Assembly (NCBI GenBank): GCA_004151065.3
Contig: NWUY0304581197.1
Span: 1-11,092 of the forward strand
DNA from: Larix sibirica
Taxonomy: Eukaryota; Streptophyta; Pinopsida; Pinales; Pinaceae
Reading direction: 5' to 3'
Length of the DNA: 11,092 bases
Shown one piece after another: positions 8,710 to 11,092 of the stretch. Under the pieces are notes generated by a model. The model was not told the origin of the DNA, ran no database searches, and saw only the letters and a program-made list of their open reading frames with translations. The position numbers were made by a program, and so were the translations under genes. The first letter of the stretch is position 1, and every line of letters starts with the position of its first letter.

Positions 8710-9021
8710 TGGCGTTTGTTTGTCCACGACTCCCTGCATAATAATATGAGGCAATTTTACATGCGATCTCTGGTCCATGGACATCGCTATGCTAATGTTA
8801 TTGAATGAATATACCTCTGGAGAAATGTGCTTATCCTCAAATATGGAAAGGTTGCGAGCAATCCATGTGTGCCAAATGATGATGTAGGGCAAGGCCAGGA
8901 TATTTTTTGCGTGGGGCGCCTCATGCCAAATTTTGAAGGATTCTGATAATGATGGTCTGATCCATATGTGTTGGATACCAATGATATTGGTGATCGTTCG
9001 CCAGATTCTCGTAACATATGA

Positions 9022-9318
9022 ACAGTTTGTCAGCAAATGATCTATGCTCTTTGAATGAGCTTTACAGAGTGCGCATTAACCAGGCCCCTCGTAAAACATT
9101 GACTAAATGCGAGACCATACTGGGATTTTATCTTGTAATGCATCCCAACAGAAGATCTTCATATCCAATGGACAGGAAATCCACCATAAAACACCAAACC
9201 ACCATCTCCTCTCTGGAAAATTCCTCATTGAACATAAGACTTTGTAACTGATCTTTGGCAAGTAAACACCACCTTCTTTATTTGGATCCCATACAAGATC
9301 ATTTATATTATCTATCAA
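9022..9318 (-). pseudogene. zf-RVT (reverse-transcriptase zinc-binding) domain of the LINE
   Basis: The core from 9318 reads NDLVWDPNKEGG, then SYKVLCSMRNF, RRWWFGVLWW and MKIFCWDALQDKIPVWSRI, which is the usual zf-RVT pattern. It is followed by CALCKAHSKSIDHLLTNC (9022-9075), giving a C-x2-C-x8-H-x4-C zinc site with all four ligands kept. Two stops interrupt it: TAG at 9103-9105 and TAA at 9076-9078, the latter where family members often have GPGWC or GPxRC. In intact LINEs this region binds zinc next to the RT thumb. Confidence 0.88.
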
Positions 9319-9826
9319 CCTGATGGATTGTGTGTGAAAACCTAAGATGTATTTGTCCCATATATTCTTATCCTCATGTCTGAAATCAAGATAATTTGCA
9401 TCGATCCACCCTTGTTGATGAATATCTGATCGAGCATGATCCTTTATCTGTGATATGAAGTGATATCCTCATCCATGTAGCTGCACAATCATATGTTCGG
9501 GAAGCCTGTAATATTCATCACTTCCAATCCAATGGTCAATGCCTATTCTCACCTTTTTTCCACCCCCGATCTTCCATTGTAATCCATCAGCAATCAAATC
9601 AAATGCTCCCATTATCATCTTCCACATCATGGAAGAGTCCTTTTGCCAAATGGTTTTGCTCCTAAACCAGTTCTCCACCAAGCAATCCTTCGTACCAATA
9701 TGCAAATTGAATTACCAATTTGTAGGTTGGATAAATGACATAAGAAAACAAAGATCGTGATTTCTTGAAAGGTACGTACAAAATTCAAAATACAGATGTT
9801 ATTTCTCTAGAACCCACCTTTTCCAT

Positions 9827-9882
9827 AGTGCTCATATTTTAATGCTCATTACCTCAAATTAGTGCTCATATTTTAATGCTCA
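9827..9882. repeat. 22-bp perfect direct repeat at the LINE 5' boundary
   Basis: AGTGCTCATATTTTAATGCT plus CA occurs at 9827-9848 and again at 9861-9882 with no mismatch, a 34-bp period. It sits where recognisable LINE protein similarity stops, so it may mark the truncation junction. Confidence 0.92.
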
Positions 9883-10281
9883 AATGAGGCATCTTGAGAG
9901 GGCCCAAAGGAAATCTATCCACTCCCATCTTGAAAGGGCGAGATTTCTCATCATGATCAACCTATGGAACTTTTGAAAAGTGGATCATATCATACTTTTT
10001 AAAAGTTTATGCAAGACATGTTCGAATAGAAAATTGTAACAATACCGTCATCACATATGATAAAATTTGAACAGTGCATTGAACAAATTTGTCTAATTAA
10101 AAAGGAGTTGGACACTTAATTTTTAATTGCAGGGAAAAGGACGCTTTGTGGACCATATACTCGGATTTTACAGTGTGTAAGAAGCATATGAGTTCATGTT
10201 GGGAAATGACTTGTGGAAAGAGTTTAATTTTATTTGAGATGGAGTACACTATGTGTTTTTAGGGATCTTAACTATGGTAAA
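9883..10281. other. AT-rich spacer
   Basis: No gene is seen. On the minus strand 9883-9990 gives short protein-like text but lacks the motifs expected upstream of the LINE remnant, so I do not extend the LINE into it. Confidence 0.45.
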
Positions 10282-10372
10282 GGTATAAAACAATTCCATT
10301 TACCATCAACGTGGATAAAAATATTGTGGAGGCATAAAACAACTGTATTTATCATCAATATGGATAATAATA
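10282..10372. repeat. 42-bp direct repeat, 49-bp period
   Basis: The block beginning GGTATAAAACAATTCCATTT at 10282-10323 is repeated at 10331-10372 as GGCATAAAACAACTGTATTT and so on. There are about eight differences in 42 bases and no gap. Both copies include TAAAACAA and a central ATCATCAA or CCATCAAC block. Confidence 0.88.
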
Positions 10373-10644
10373 TATGCATGTTTATATATCAAAGTTCGAT
10401 ATGGAAGTTTTGAACATTATGATTGGGATTATGGAGAATTTTAAGTTTGATATAAAAAAGATATAGGGATAATTTATAACTTATTATAGATTATTTTATG
10501 AAGATAAAAAACATTAACCTGATAAGAAAATGTATAGTCAAATTTTGTAGATCGAATTTATTATAAAAAATTGAATTATTTTGTTATAGATGTTTTCACG
10601 GTGAGTTTTCATTATGAAGGGATTTCTAGGTAGTACATTATGTG
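10373..10644. other. AT-rich spacer
   Basis: No gene or structured element is seen in this stretch. Confidence 0.45.
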
Positions 10645-10800
10645 GGAGTTTAAAAATGCCTCAACATTTCGAGTAGACATTCCATTCATCATCAAGGGAT
10701 CCAGATAATAATAATAATAAACTATTGGAGTTAGAAATGTCCTAACTTTTCGAGTGGACATTCCATGCATCATTAGAGGATTAAAAAAAAAAATTTGTAG
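10645..10800. repeat. Diverged direct repeat, 82-bp period, with (TAA)n
   Basis: GGAGTTTAAAAATGCCTCAA at 10645 is matched by GGAGTTAGAAATGTCCTAAC at 10727. The next blocks also match: TTTCGAGTAGACATTCCATTC with TTTCGAGTGGACATTCCATGC, then CATCAT. A (TAA)n microsatellite of about five units (10705-10720) ends copy 1, and an A11 run ends copy 2 near 10780-10792. A fragment like TAGAGTTAGAAA at about 10798 hints at a third copy. Confidence 0.85.
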
Positions 10801-10840
10801 AGTTAGAAAAGAACGAGGTGGTGAGATATATATAAATATC

Positions 10841-11044
10841 TGTTAGGATTTAGTTAAAATTAATAAACAGGGAAGGAATCGAAAGAAATACAGAACAATA
10901 AAATTCCAAGAATTAAATGGAATTAATGATTAAAAAGAAGATAATAAGAAAGGGCTAAGTGTTAGGATATTTCAATACTCCATCCTTGTCCTACCTAGCA
11001 TTATTTATTTTTCCTAGTTGTTGATGATGTCATTTCCCCCCTAG
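10841..11044 (-). mobile_element. Possible short LTR with polypurine tract, element continuing right
   Basis: Read on the minus strand, a polypurine run CTAGGGGGGAAA (11033-11044) is followed directly by TG (11031-11032). The sequence then runs 192 bp to an end in CCTAACA (10841). TG...CA ends and a PPT placed directly before the TG are the layout of a 3' LTR. The minus-strand internal side (11045-11092) is open and ends in a stop that overlaps the LTR start. The other LTR, primer-binding site and target duplication lie outside the window or cannot be seen. A plus-strand TATATATAAATA sits just left of it (about 10826-10838), outside the proposed LTR. Confidence 0.35.
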
Positions 11045-11092
11045 TGGTGTGCAGATGTCATCCAGGATCCATCTACCACCTTCTGAGCCCTG

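Larger units (their letters stand above)
8290..9834 (-). mobile_element. 5'-truncated plant L1-type LINE, ORF2 C-terminal remnant
   Basis: One minus-strand frame reads as LINE ORF2 for about 1.5 kb. In order it shows ALWKRWVLEK near 9810-9830, a WKIGGGKKVRIGIDHWIG segment (about 9519-9572), a WDP...SYKVLC...WW.W zf-RVT core (about 9120-9300), a Cys/His zinc motif, an IIIWHTWIARN linker, and an RNase H domain. Plant L1 elements commonly carry this RT, zf-RVT, RNase H order. The endonuclease and RT palm are absent, as expected for 5' truncation during insertion. In-frame stops lie at 9799-9801, 9712-9714, 9469-9471, 9103-9105, 9076-9078, 8584-8586, 8485-8487, 8389-8391 and 8347-8349, yet I detect no frameshift from 9714 to 8350. 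Open pieces at 8584-9036, 9103-9318 and 9469-9705 are parts of this one dead gene. It is not functional. Confidence 0.93.

Noticed and set aside
8787-9017. Minus-strand frame in another register
   Set aside because: The motif-bearing LINE frame covers the same bases.
9018-9251. Plus-strand frame opposite the zf-RVT domain
   Set aside because: It is antisense to the recognised LINE zinc-binding region; likewise 9539-9760.
1-11092. tRNA, rRNA or organelle-derived genes
   Set aside because: I looked for T-loop-like words and conserved rRNA blocks and saw none that could be extended into a structure.

Overview
The window looks like intergenic DNA from a seed plant with a large, repeat-rich genome; a conifer or similar gymnosperm is a guess. 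The evidence is low gene density, AT-rich spacer, a decayed plant-type L1 LINE (zf-RVT zinc finger followed by a C-terminal RNase H domain), a possible pararetrovirus-like or LTR-retroelement coding fragment, and base changes typical of old methylated DNA. I see no intact protein-coding gene, no rRNA or tRNA, and nothing bacterial. Nearly all short open frames are chance or lie inside minisatellites.

Layout. 1-1020 is C/T- and ATCAA-rich non-coding DNA with two adjacent hairpins at the left edge and a clean minus-strand TATA motif at 744-752. 1021-1626 is a minisatellite of about 25 units, 22 bp each, with core TGCCCGCAAGGGC. It abuts a second minisatellite with a 33-bp unit, 1619-1974. 1975-2767 (+) is a broken coding fragment rich in Trp motifs and resembling plant pararetroviral or retroelement polyproteins; it has two in-frame stops and a frameshift in an A7 run. 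2773-7900 is mostly AT-rich spacer with several small tandem duplications (20-95 bp units) and only weak coding hints. 8290-9834 (-) is the 3' part of a 5'-truncated LINE ORF2, readable in one frame over about 1.5 kb but interrupted by stops. 9827-10840 is spacer with three more local duplications. 10841-11044 (-) may be a short LTR plus polypurine tract of an element that continues past the right edge.

The genes do not form a working system. The window is a mosaic of dead transposable-element pieces and local duplications. The most unusual structure is the 22-bp array: its units can form GNRA-capped mini-hairpins, and most of its core variants are those expected from 5-methylcytosine deamination.
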